Positions 33,601 through 43,605 of a stretch of 64,000 nt of DNA are shown here, piece by piece. Origin of the DNA: Pomphorhynchus laevis (taxonomy: Eukaryota; Acanthocephala; Palaeacanthocephala; Echinorhynchida; Pomphorhynchidae); contig WNNJ02003664.1 of the NCBI GenBank assembly GCA_012934845.2, forward strand, positions 248,001-312,000. The letters are read 5' to 3'. Below the pieces are notes generated by a model that saw nothing but the letters and a program-made list of their open reading frames with translations, ran no database searches and was not told where the DNA came from. Numbering within the stretch: position 1 is the stretch's first letter; each line of letters opens with the position of its first letter. Position numbers and translations under genes: made by a program.

Positions 33601-36600
33601 CCTACTTACCATTCTGATACCTGCACGGGCATAAAGGAAAATCTTTTTACCTTTGACATTTCATCGTTTATTTTTATATTTCATTATTATTAAAATAATG
33701 AAAATAAATTTTGATAATGTGGAATGATTGTGTCTAGAAACTTTTAAATATCTACACCGTTATTGGATTCTCGAAGAACTGGGTATTATTATATACTACA
33801 AAAATAAACCACAAAAATACACTTATATGCTACAAAAATAAACTTCAAAATTTAAGTAATAAATTATAACATATATTGAACGATAAAATTATTATCATAT
33901 GAAATTAATAAACGATGCTAGTAATTATTGTATTTATAACCATTTTTAAAAGTCTACTGTGAATATGATATGATGCTACTATCTGTCTGTAACGCATTGG
34001 CTTAGTTTACTCTTCTAACTTTTATCTACCAAATGATAGTTTAATAATTTGAATTGCTACCATGGAAAGATGTAGTAGTTTTACACACACTTCCATGTTA
34101 GTAAAATTTAATATTTATTAAATATTTAATTATTTCATATTTATTATTAAATAAATATTTATAAGTGATGTTATATTACCGTTTGTATTTACAATAGTAG
34201 TCGTTGAGCTTGACATGATGACGATCAACATATTCAAAGAAAACATCTGTCCCTAGTATATTTATAATGGATTCCAGCTAATAAATAAACAACATGTATT
34301 TAACAAAATTGTAAAAAATATAAATTAAAATAATAAGTTATTTAAATAATAATATTTATTTAATTAATAATTAGTTAATAATTTCGTAATAATTAAATTA
34401 TTTCTAATTTAATAAAAAATATTTATTTTATCATTATTTAAATAATAAATTTAATTTCTTACAGCGTAAAAAACTTAAATGAATAAATAAATTAAAACTA
34501 CTAATTAAATGAAACAATAAATGAAATAAAACTTTAAATAATAAAATTTATAATTTAAACTTTTAAACTTATTATATATTGTGTCAATATATTAAATATC
34601 GGAATGAATGATAAGGCCTTGTGAACTATTACTGCAATAATTGACATTATCACATTTTTAAATTAATATATGATGTTGTTCTTACAACATAAATGATATC
34701 TATAAATGATTATAAATGATATTACATTAACTAACAAATTCGCAGAATGGCATTACTTAAAAAGCAAGACTTAAAGTAATAATAGTTTTTAAGTAGCTGA
34801 TAATGATCCATTATTGATAAATAATTATTGAAGCTGGACCAAAGAAAAGAGGAATTTTTTTGATATTTAACTAACTTCAGTTAGCATCTTCAGAAAAAAT
34901 GAGTAATTTCTGCTCATTATTTCCAGCTCCAGTAATTCATATTTCAAAAAATAATAAATTAGATTAATATATAATTTATTAGTAAAATATTAAATTTTTA
35001 ATATTTTAAATTTATATTCTTAGTTTCTTAAAATATTTCATCTTTGAACAAAATAAGAATTTATATAAAGGCTTTAATAGTTGAGGTAGATTAGTAAGTT
35101 ACCTGGTTGTTAATATCTAATCCGTTGAAGAATGGGCATTTCTTTGTTACAATTGACAATAAAACACATCCAAACGCCCAAATATCCACTGGATAGCTGT
35201 AATAATGTTGTAACAATAATTCAGGAGCACGATAATGCAATGAAGCGTGCTTTTTGCCTGGATTTTTAATAAACTCGGATGAGCCCCAATCCACAATATT
35301 TAATCTCCTATTAGATCGGTTGACAATAATATTCTGTGGCTTTATATCTTTGTGGATAATCTTGTTAGAATGAGCATATTTTAAACCCTGGATATGAAGT
35401 GGAAAAAAATAAAGTATTCTAAATATTTGATATGAATTTACGAAATGTAACATTTAATTCACAATTTTACATTAACACTAATTTAAAAACAATACAATTT
35501 TATTGATTTTTAAATTAAAATAATTAAAATCAGCTAACTGAGTCTACGTAATTAATATAATTATAAAATAAACAAAACATAATAATAATGCTAAATCAAA
35601 ATTTAATAATTAAATAATAAAATTAATAATTGTTATAAGATTAACAATTAATATTGGCATATTTGATTATTACAAATGCGCGTGTTAGTGAATTGTAATA
35701 AAACAAATGAACGATACATAATGAAAAATTTCATTTTTTTACAGTTTAAAATCTCAGAATTTGTTGCTGGATATTAATACTGCCAATTAATTATAAAAAT
35801 CTACACGATTATAAAGTTTTACTTTAATTAAATTTATTTAATATTTGAAATTATTTATAATTGCTTATTAGACATTATGTAAAAGAGTCTTCTCGTAAAA
35901 GAAGACTTGATTAAATTATCTAATTAAATGATTCGGTTTTAAATTATAAATAAAATTGTAAAAAAAGATTTTTAATTTGAAAGACAAATTTAATAATTCA
36001 TGTGATACGAAAATAGAAAATCAAATCAGCTAACTGAGTCCACGTATTTAACATAATTATAAAATAAACAAAACATAATAATGCTAAATCAATATTTAAT
36101 AATAAAATTAATAATTGTTTTTAGATTTTCTATAATTTAAATCAAGTTAAAATAAAAAATTGAAAATTAGTCATCCATACTGTTTAGCAAATATTTTAAA
36201 ATATATAAAATAAAAAATATATAAAAAATATAAAATAAAAATTAGTCATCCCTACTGTTTAGCAAATATGTTATTTGATAATTTTTATTCAAATAACTGA
36301 ACATTTAATACTAATTATTTTTAGAAAAAAAGAAATTCACAAAACAAATTTACAATTTAAAACGTCCCCTCAAATGATCGGGATAATTAAACATTATAGG
36401 AATATTAATAAATGCATTTGAAGCAGTATAGAGAATTACCAGTATGGATCCTGCACACGTTTTTGGTAGCATTCCACTATAGCAAAAGTTGTGCAAGTTG
36501 AAGTGTTACTTGTAAATGCGACTGATCGAGTTATTTCGCGTTATTTGATGCAGTCGGTGGCGGTGGTGGTAATTACACTAAAGCTAAAGGCTTGTAAATG

Positions 36601-39600
36601 TGGTTTAATCGTTCATTTTCAAAGATGAACTTCGGTGAGTTTTATTCACTACTTTGTCAGTGGCTTGTATTTGAGATAAAATATAAAATAAATATAAACA
36701 TAAAATATAAAATAAATTGCCCGCAAGCATAAAATAACTACTGCAAAGCAAAATTATACGAAACTTATTTTATTTAAAATTATTAATTTTTAAAATTTGT
36801 ATGCGCTAAGATTTAATGTATGTAATAAACGTGTATCACTTCGATGAATGTAAAATTTTAAAGAGGAAAATTAAGAAATTTTAAAATTATTGTTTTATGA
36901 AATAACAAACCATTTATATACACAACTTTGTTTTATTTTCAAAATTTCACAACCTTATATAAATGTTATGAACATACGAAATATTATATTAATTAATTTT
37001 AACATATGAAATTTGTAAATTAGAGTTTACGTACAAATGCTACCTAATTTTGTTATAAATCAAAGTATATAATTTTAACAATACCCTAGTATCTAAAATA
37101 ACATTTGTAAATCTGTCGTTAATCTATAATACAGTATAACATATACCTGAAGTAGTTGGTAGCTAAATTGAATTGTTTCCGATATTTCAAAATCGTACAT
37201 GACAGCCTAAAATTTAATAATTCATTAGTTATCCTATCTTTTTCGACTGTATAAATAATTAATAAAAAATTATAAATCGATAATCGGTTTACCTTTATTT
37301 AATTATTCTAATTAATTTAAATATATAATTAGTTAGTTAAATAGTTTTATCAATAATTATCACATATAAAATTATCATTAGATTTAAATAGATTATTTAA
37401 ATATGAATTTTTAATTTTTAAATACTGCAATATAAAAATGTACCTGTTGTAATCTGTTCATGGTCAAATTAATTTATTTTTTATTAAAAAATTATACACC
37501 AACGCTATGAAATAAAATAATCCACAATAAATATACACACGAAAGATAAAATCAAACTCATGCACTGAAAAATAAATAATTAATTAGTATAGTCAGTTTT
37601 ACCATAGCTTGATTATTAATAATTAATTTATGCTAGTTTTAAATACAATATTTTTCAATTGTGAGTAAATTCGTTTAATTTATTAACTTAACTATGATAT
37701 AATATATTGTTTGAACAACACACAATTCTAGTTACACGGGAAATTAATTAATTAATTTATTAAAATAGTAATTCGGCTAAACGCATTTTATTAAGTGATT
37801 TACTTTACATATATGTAAACACCACGAAAGAATCACATTGATTTATTGTGTCAGATTTCTTGTAAATAATTGGCATTATTGCCTTGCAATCTAAGTTTGT
37901 TATAGATCTTAAAGTGAAAAGAATAAACGCGAATTAAAACTTTATGTTTTATATTATTAAATACGCGTTTAAACTTTTTTAAAGTTATAAAATATATATT
38001 TAAGCAGTTTTATAAATATTCATATTTAAGTTATAAGTTAGTAAGCAAATATATTAATTAGAAGCTAACATATTTATAAAAACTTCTAAAATCAGTATTG
38101 TTATATACCTTTAAATTTATCCCATTTATATTTTCTGTCACAATTGAATTTTGAAATGTCTAAAAATTCAAATAATTATTTTTTGAAATTTAGTAATGGC
38201 ACAAACCACTGGATGAGAAATAACATCGACAATCTTTGGTATTTGAGGACATTGGGTTAAAGTTGTCAACGCATATACTTCTTGCTTAAACGTTCGCTGA
38301 TCACAGGGCTATATTTTTTGCAAATATAAAACTAATCAATGAGTTTAATTTTAAAAATGTAAACTTATATTATTCTTCTATAATAGTTTAGATTCATATT
38401 ATCCGTAACGTTTTAGAATGAGTTCAAATTATATATAATTTGAATATAATAATATATGAAATAATATAATTTGAATATAATATAATTTTTAATATTTATT
38501 TATAATAATATTATATTTGATAAGGAAATATAAAATATTTGCTGTAGAAAAGCAAATTTAATTTATTTATAAATTATATAAAATGTTATATAATAAGGTT
38601 TTATTATTTATAATTATTTATATTTTTATTAAGCATTATTATTTTTTTAATAATGAGTATAATGTTATTTTTATACTATTATTATGTCATTTTTTAAGAA
38701 TGAGTTTATAATGAGTTCCTTCTGATGACATATAATCCTTATTCTGATACATCGTCTGTTATTTATTAGTCGATATATAAAATTTACTATTATTTAAATA
38801 ATAATTTACTATTATTTACTTTGTATAAATTATATAAAATATTATATAACAATTATTTATTATTTATAATTATATATTATTTAATTGTTAAATTTTTATT
38901 TAGCAATATTATTTTTTAATTTTATAATTATATTAAATACCTAGTCTCAGTTAGCTGATTTGATTTATAAGATAATTATACTATTAAAAATCAGCGATGG
39001 CTACTTAATTATAAAGAAATATAAAATATTTGCTAAAAATTAGTTGAATTTTATTTGAAAAATTATTTTAATTTTCTAAAAATTCAAATAATTATTTTTT
39101 GAAATTTAGTTAAAGCAAAACCACTGGATGAGAAATAAGATAGACAATCTTTGTTATTTGAAGGCATTGGGATAAAGTCTTTTCTGAGTTAAAGTCTTAT
39201 TTGAGGGCATTGGGATAAAATCTTATATAATAATTATTTATAATTACTTTAAATACACAATTTAAAAAATGAATTACCTTTATTATTTACTTATCTTGAC
39301 TTTGAAGGCACAAATTGCAATAGTAATCAATTTAAATCAACCTGATAATGATCTGTATTTTCAAATTCAATAAATTGATAATTACAATAACATTTTAATT
39401 TTGCATTTATTACTTTAATACAGGTCTTAATTTTTTATTTCACTGTTTTTATATAGCATTAAAAAATTATCGCTAATTTAAAAATTATTTGAAAATTATT
39501 TAAATTAAATATTAAATTAAATTATTTTAAAATCGTAATCAGATAAAAAGATTTTTACGTTATAAAATGTTTAATAAAAATTATCTAGAAATAATTTAAA

Positions 39601-42600
39601 ATTTACAGAACATTGTAAGTTTAATAAGTTGTAAGTTTAGTCTGTTGTAAGTTTAGTCTGAGTCAACTAAACTAGGTGGCGACACCGAAAAAGCAACGTT
39701 AAAAATTATGACTTAAAAGTTACATGTACTCAACAATATTGGAAAAATACGTAAGTACTAATGATTTCAATTTTAGATCTTTTAAATGTAACAGAAAAAA
39801 TTGTATAGTTTGTGATGTTATAAATAATAATAATTGTATCGTAAGTAATACGACAAACAAATGTTTTTCATTAAATATTAATAATAATTGTAACTGCAAT
39901 ACCGCAGGTGTAGTGTATCTAATACAATGTACATGTGGATTGCAAATATATAGGAAAAACATATCAAATGTTAAAAACTAGATTTAGGCAACACATATAT
40001 AATATACAGCATAATAGTCAAACTATATTTCATAAACATATGAGATTAATAGGACATGATATTAAAAACAGTAAATTATTTATTTTAGAACATATTATCG
40101 AAGAAAACATTTCAATATTAAATCAAAAACTATAAGAAAAATAAGATTTTTGGATTAAAACGCTTAATTCCATGTACGCATTAGGATTGAATGACGTGGT
40201 ATAAGGAATTGGCAGAAGTAGTATAATACATAATATACAACTATATTATAATAATTCAGTTAAACGCAAACCGAGAAGTCATGGTGATAAAAGGAATAGG
40301 AAAAATAGAGTTAAAAATATTAAAAAAGATATGTATATAAATGAACAATTAGAAATATTAAAACAACTTTTAAGTGATAATAAGCTAAAAGATCTTTATG
40401 TAAATATAAGAAGTTTTTCTAAAGATATCATATGTTCAATAAATCAAAAATTAATTAACGACTATGATAGGCTAAGTTGTATAATAGACAGTTATTGTAA
40501 TACAAAATACTATAATCGTACAATAAATGTTAATAATAACAACACAAAATATACATTAATCACAAACTTCATTAATAAATGTATAGATAACATAAATATA
40601 GCCGGACTTTTAAATAATTCTAAAAGTAAAGAAATAATAGGGTCAGATTTAAGTAAATATATTCCTAAAATAATGTATAAACTCCTACCACCATTAGGAC
40701 GAAAAATTTGTAATTATAATAAAGAATTAAAATCAATATGTAACGATAATATTAGAAACATAATGGAAACAGAATGCAATTGTAAAAGTATTAGTTTTGA
40801 TAAAATAAATGAACATATATGTACCCATAATCTAGAATTAATTGAAAATTGTGAATTAAGAAAGCTGCTATCAAAAGGGTATAAATATAGATTAAATAAC
40901 AACAACGACAAAAATAAAATTTACAGTTCGTTATATAATAACTTAAATGATTACTTTAGTAAGCTGATTAATAGTGAAAGCTCGAATATATCTAAGATAA
41001 AAATTTGGAAAGATTATATATTTGATAAAATTAAAATTAAAATGAAAATAACAAACAATTATAAAAGAAAAGATAAAATTAATAAAGATATGTATAAAGA
41101 ACTTACTAAATTAAAGGATAACTATATAATAACAACTATTGATAAAGCTAGTAATAACTTTGTCTTCATATTCAAAAAGCTTTATTATGATATACTAGTG
41201 AAATAGGTTAATTCTAATGATTTAAATGTAAATCCAACATATGAACGTAGTGAGTTGAGTTTGGAAACAATTATTACAAGTCACTGTTCTATAATGGATA
41301 AAAAGGGTATAAAGGTTGAATTAGATAAAAAAAACTATACCTATATTATATTGGAATCCAAAATTACATAAAAATCCAATAAAACCTAGGTTCATATGTA
41401 GTGCGTTTAAATGTACATTAAAACCACTTTCTGTCTATATGAATAAAATACTTAAAGTAATAAAAGCACATTTTAAAAAATATTGCAAGGTAATCGAAAT
41501 AAATACTGGTATAAAACAGTATTTCAGTATTAATTCTACAAAAGAATTTTTAGAACAGACAAAAGGAATAAATTTTCAAAATATAAATACATACGATTTT
41601 AGTACTCTTTATACAAATCTAGGTTTAGTAGATATTAAAGAAGCGTTAGTAAAATTAATTAATCTTATACTCGGAAAAAGATATACATATATATGTTATA
41701 ATAATTATAACGCCTATCTAACAAAAATTAAACCATCAAATAAATATAAATATATGGATAAAATTGAATTAATAGAATCCTTAAATATTTTGATAAATCA
41801 AAATTATTTAAAAGTAGGGACATCTATATTTAGACAAGTAAAAGGTGTTCCAATGGGAGGTAATAGTAGCCCAATTATAACTGACTTGTTTTTAAGCTTT
41901 ATAGAATATGAATTTGTTCATAACTGTGTAAAAACTAAATCTAAACAATATAAATACATGAAATATATGGTTCGATACATTGATGATATATGTGTATTTA
42001 ATTCTAATAATTTTTATTCAATTAGTGAGCACATTTATCCAGAAAGCCTTATTCTTAACAAAACCAATATTAATGATAAAGAAGGTGTATATCTAGATAT
42101 GAACATTAAATTAAGATTAACTAAAACTACTATAAATTTATATCGTAAAGATGACATATTTAAATTTACAAGAAACATATTTTAGCATGAACATTCATGC
42201 ATACCATATAATATAAAATATAATACATTAAATAATGAAATTTTAAGAATTGCAACAATGTGTAATGATATTGGCTTTCTTCAAAATCATTTAAATAATT
42301 TAATAGATACATATTTTAAACTAAGTTACTATAAAAATAACATCAAGCAGAAAATAGTAAAATATATAAATCAACACAATAATATAAAGAATAAATTTAA
42401 ACTCTTAAGTGGCAAATTTTTATGGATGGATAATAAATAATATACTTTGCATTAGAATAAGATACTAGATAGTTATTTCAGAGGAAATACATCATTAGCA
42501 TGTATTTGGCCCCGCTGCTATGTTGGGTAGAGGAGTTAGGGGCCGAAACCTGACAGCATAGCAGTTCCTCCTGATGACCTCTAATTCTTATTCTGATACA

Positions 42601-42990
42601 ACGTCTGTTATTTATTAGTCAATTCATAAAAATGACGTTTATTTTAAATTTTATTTTTTATTTTTATTTTTTAACTTGATTTAAATTATAGAAAATCTAA
42701 AAACAATTATTAATTTTATTATTAAATTATTAAATTTTGATTTAGCATTGTTATGTTTTGTTTATTTTATAATTATATTAAATACGTAGACTCAGTAAGC
42801 TTATTTAATTATACCTTTAGTATCTTTACGACTAAGGATTTTTCTTCATCCTTCATCCCAATACATTCGTATATTTTGCCGAATCTGCCTTCACCCAGCA
42901 GCTTCACAATTCTGTAATCATCTATATCACCATATCTCAATGTTTTAGCAGAATTGTGCTTTCTGCTTATATCAGTTTGCAAACTTCCTA
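30446..42990 (-). CDS. casein kinase 2 alpha-like protein kinase, seven exons traced
   Basis: Exons joined on the minus strand: 42990-42815, 38308-38207, 38159-38109, 37206-37147, 35387-35103, 34277-34180, 30602-30446. All use GT-AG sites with matching phases and give about 308 residues. Order of features: GEGRFGKIYE glycine loop, VVKILK lysine, IIHKDIKPQN catalytic loop (HRD changed to HKD), DWGSSEF (the DWG form of DFG is diagnostic for CK2), YRAPELLLQ, VDIWAFGCVL, FFNGLDINNQ, NILGTDVFFEYVD and LLDGILQFDPDNRFDAENAL. It lacks the CK2 lysine cluster after VKILK, having PCDQRTFKQE instead, and is clearly divergent. All catalytic residues remain, so activity is likely. The N-terminus (before GSLQTDISRKHNS) and promoter are not found; at least one upstream exon is expected. 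Confidence 0.85.
30610..33060. other. kinase intron, otherwise no gene
   Basis: AT-rich intron between the last two kinase exons. Besides the pseudo-exon at 31.8 kb there are two GC-richer spots, 31025-31085 (a short minus frame KIESIPAGDLILR with stop) and 31265-31340. I cannot assign either. Confidence 0.4.
31785..31890 (-). pseudogene. decayed copy of kinase exon 34180-34277 and flank
   Basis: The minus strand here repeats the acceptor TTATTAG, the start LE.IIN and the GGAACAAATGTCTTCTTAGAA segment corresponding to GTDVFFE. A one-base loss shifts the frame, and a stop follows. The upstream intron flank (TAACAAAATTGTAAAAATATAA) is also shared with 34.3 kb. The exon's 3' half is not recognisable. 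This is a tandem exon duplication remnant. Confidence 0.65.
33081..33364 (-). mobile_element. short tRNA-like/hammerhead-like retroposon with target duplication
   Basis: A monomer of the repeat family at 52.9-54.1 kb. Sense is minus. It contains the tRNA B-box-like GAGTTCAACTCC and GGGTCGAAACATGAAATGT, then GTCAGCAGCTGATGAGACCC and TAGCGTCCTGCTGTATC. It is flanked by near-identical 19-21-base direct repeats beginning ATATCCTAGTAT (33062-33080 and 33365-33385), the mark of LINE-assisted insertion. It lies in a kinase intron. Confidence 0.75.
34180..34277 (-). CDS. CK2-like kinase exon: GHI-type region
   Basis: LESIINILGTDVFFEYVDRH then HVKLNDYYCKYK, ending phase 2. It corresponds to [20 protein letters not shown] of CK2. 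Acceptor TTATTAG, donor GTAATA. A decayed copy of this exon with its flank lies at 31.8 kb. Confidence 0.85.
34795..34935. mobile_element. foldback MITE, partial copy
   Basis: Shares GATCCATTATTGATAAATAA, a GAAGCTGGACCAAAG variant and TTAGCATCTTCAGAAAA with the complete foldback element at 50.08-50.27 kb, but its right arm is degraded. Confidence 0.6.
35103..35387 (-). CDS. CK2-like kinase exon: catalytic and activation segments
   Basis: 95 codons, GLKYAHSN to GLDINNQ, acceptor CATATCCAG and donor GTAACT. It holds HKDIKPQN, DWGSSEF, YRAPELL and VDIWAFGC. CK2 has YFKGPELL where this has YRAPELL, the more common kinase form. Confidence 0.9.
35531..35650 (-). mobile_element. Penelope-like element 3' tail fragment
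   Basis: Starts with the element's terminal sequence (CAGCTAACTGAGTCTACG on the plus strand) and continues with ATAAACAAAACATAATAA and GCTAAATC. Confidence 0.75.
36010..36300 (-). mobile_element. Penelope-like element 3' tail fragment with local duplication
   Basis: The same tail as 35531 (AATCAGCTAACTGAGTCCACG). It is followed by two copies of TTAGTCATCC(A/C)TACTGTTTAGCAAATAT at 36167 and 36241, so part was locally duplicated. Confidence 0.65.
36430..36665 (+). other. GC-richer island in kinase intron, possible coding remnant
   Basis: A 50-residue plus frame (about 36470-36628) with KVVQVEVLLVNATDRVISRY and, in a second frame, AVGGGGGNYTKAKG then SFSKMNFGEFYSLLC. Base composition is unlike the surrounding intron. 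It could be a decayed gene or element piece. I do not recognise it. Confidence 0.2.
37147..37206 (-). CDS. CK2-like kinase exon (20 codons)
   Basis: AVMYDFEISETIQFSYQLLQ, phase 0, acceptor AATTTTAG and donor GTATAT. It matches LTDYDIRFYMYEILK just before the catalytic loop. Confidence 0.8.
38109..38159 (-). CDS. CK2-like kinase mini-exon (17 codons)
   Basis: TFQNSIVTENINGINLK, phase 0 at both ends, between ATTTTTAG and GTATAT. It corresponds to TPALVFEHVNNTDFKQ of CK2. The intron separating it from the previous exon is only about 47 bases. Confidence 0.75.
38207..38308 (-). CDS. CK2-like kinase exon: alpha-C helix region
   Basis: Encodes PCDQRTFKQEVYALTTL and TQCPQIPKIVDVISHPV, matching KREIKILENL...NIITLADIVKDPV of CK2 alpha; the helix Glu is in FKQE. 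Acceptor AATATAG, donor GTTTGT (weak; another GT three bases upstream is possible). Confidence 0.75.
38700..38965 (+). mobile_element. Penelope-like element 3' tail fragment
   Basis: TTCCTTCTGATGACATATAA, TTCTGATACATCGTCTG and the end TCTCAGTTAGCTGATTTGAT match the tail of the 39.7-42.8 kb copy. A short copy in the kinase intron. Confidence 0.7.
39060..39185 (-). pseudogene. decayed copy of kinase exon 38207-38308
   Basis: ACCACTGGATGAGAAATAA, GACAATCTTTG and TATTTGA.GGCATTGGG, plus the flank AATTCAAATAATTATTTTTT, repeat 38160-38265. The pseudo-exon keeps the region coding for IPKIVDVISHPV with several substitutions, and the rest is lost. A local fragment (TTGAGGGCATTGGGATAAA) is repeated once more at about 39201-39224. 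Confidence 0.65.
39724..40140 (+). pseudogene. Penelope GIY-YIG nuclease domain
   Basis: CNRKNCIVCD zinc-binding-like cluster, CNCNTAGVVYLIQCTCG (GIY-equivalent VVY), YIGKTYQMLKTRFRQH (YIG, plus Arg and His of the active site) and LFILEHI (Glu). This family nicks DNA for insertion. The frame is disrupted in this copy. Confidence 0.8.
40331..42440 (+). pseudogene. Penelope reverse transcriptase
   Basis: Motifs in order: N-terminal SKYIPKIMYKLLPPLGRK, TTIDKASNNFVFIF (fingers), NTYDFSTLYTNL (motif A), RQVKGVPMGGNSSPIITDL (motif B), MVRYIDDICVFN (motif C) and GVYLDMNIKL (motif D/E). The telomerase-like LYTNL after motif A is typical of Penelope RTs. The C-terminal piece ends KFLWMDNK. The copy is broken in a few places. 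Confidence 0.85.
42490..42600 (+). other. GC-rich structured block in Penelope 3' region
   Basis: In an element of about 20% GC, this block contains GGCCCC, GCTGCTATG, GAGGA, GGGGCC, GAAACCTGA, CATAGCAG and TCCTCCTGATGACC, in that order. GGCCCC can pair with GGGGCC, and GCTGCTATG with CATAGCAG, giving an interlocked (pseudoknot) pairing. The block is conserved at 29.95-30.04 kb and 62.28-62.36 kb. Confidence 0.55.
42815..42990 (-). CDS. CK2-like kinase exon: glycine loop and catalytic lysine
   Basis: Acceptor TTTTTCTGAAAAG before 42990, donor GTATAA after 42815. The translation runs from GSLQTDISRKHNS through LRYGDIDDYRIVKLLGEG and RFGKIYECIGMKDEEK to LVVKILK. It enters in phase with one upstream base needed. 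A Penelope-like element sits about 12 bases inside the following intron. Confidence 0.85.
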
Positions 42991-43413
42991 CTTTTCAGAA
43001 AAACTAATTTGAAAATCATAAGCAAATTAATATTTTGTTTAATAAAATCAGTTTATTAAAAGTTCAATAAAATAATAATAAATAATAGTTTTATTAGCAA
43101 AAAGGGCTTTTACGCCTCCTCGCCATGCGGTTTACAATGCAAAAAAAAACAAACAAAATTTGCAAATGCATGTCGTGGTTCTCTCGTGTGCGCCATTCTT
43201 GATACAAAACTTTGTGTGATATCCTGTTTTTTATTAAAACGATTTAATAAAAATAGTAAAATTTAAGAATAGTAAACCAATTTAATAAAATCGGTTTATA
43301 AATATTTTATTTTACAATTTATTTTAATTTCACAAATCACCAGTTTGCAAATCGTTTTGTTTACGAATCACAAATTAAATTTAGTAAATAAATTCAGATT
43401 TGATGATCTATAG

Positions 43414-43597
43414 CACATATGGGCAACCACCGACTCGCGGCAGAATCTGGCCCTACAATCTTTTTTATCAGCACGCATCTAAAAATGAGAGCTGATATAT
43501 ACTGATAAATTAATTTTATTTTAGTTTATCCGAACTCCCAAGTAAAAACAGGATTGAAATAAGCCACTCTCAGTAGTGTCATGCTTGCCCATATCTG
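43414..43597. mobile_element. hAT-type MITE
   Basis: Terminal inverted repeats CACATATGGGCAA (43414-43426) and its inverse TTGCCCATATCTG (43585-43597), flanked by an imperfect 8-bp duplication (ATCTATAG / ATCTAATA). The interior start ACCACCGACTCGCGGCAGAA then TCTGGCCC resembles the GGGCAAACTACGGCCCGCGG-type ends of hAT elements. No transposase; non-autonomous. Confidence 0.65.
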
Positions 43598-43605
43598 ATC
43601 TAATA

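Larger units (their letters stand above)
39700..42805 (+). mobile_element. Penelope-like element, Naiad-type (GIY-YIG before RT), near full length
   Basis: Plus-strand order: N-terminal Cys cluster and GIY-YIG domain (39724-40135), RT (40331-42180), C-terminal region (to about 42440), GC-rich structured block (about 42505-42590), and tail ending CTCAGTAAGCTTATTTAATT near 42810. The nuclease precedes the RT, the reverse of classical Penelope, which is the Naiad/Chlamys arrangement described by Craig and colleagues. It lies in a kinase intron, antisense to the kinase, about 12 bases from a splice donor. The coding region carries a handful of breaks and is not active. Confidence 0.85.

Noticed and set aside
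40714-40911. Minus-strand frame inside the Penelope RT
   Set aside because: It is a shadow of the RT frame; AT-rich codons give open antisense frames.
42500-42590. Canonical minimal type I hammerhead ribozyme in the Penelope 3' region
   Set aside because: CTGATGA and GAAA are both present, but GAAA comes first and no stem II pairs the sequences beside them. Only a pseudoknot-capable block can be supported.
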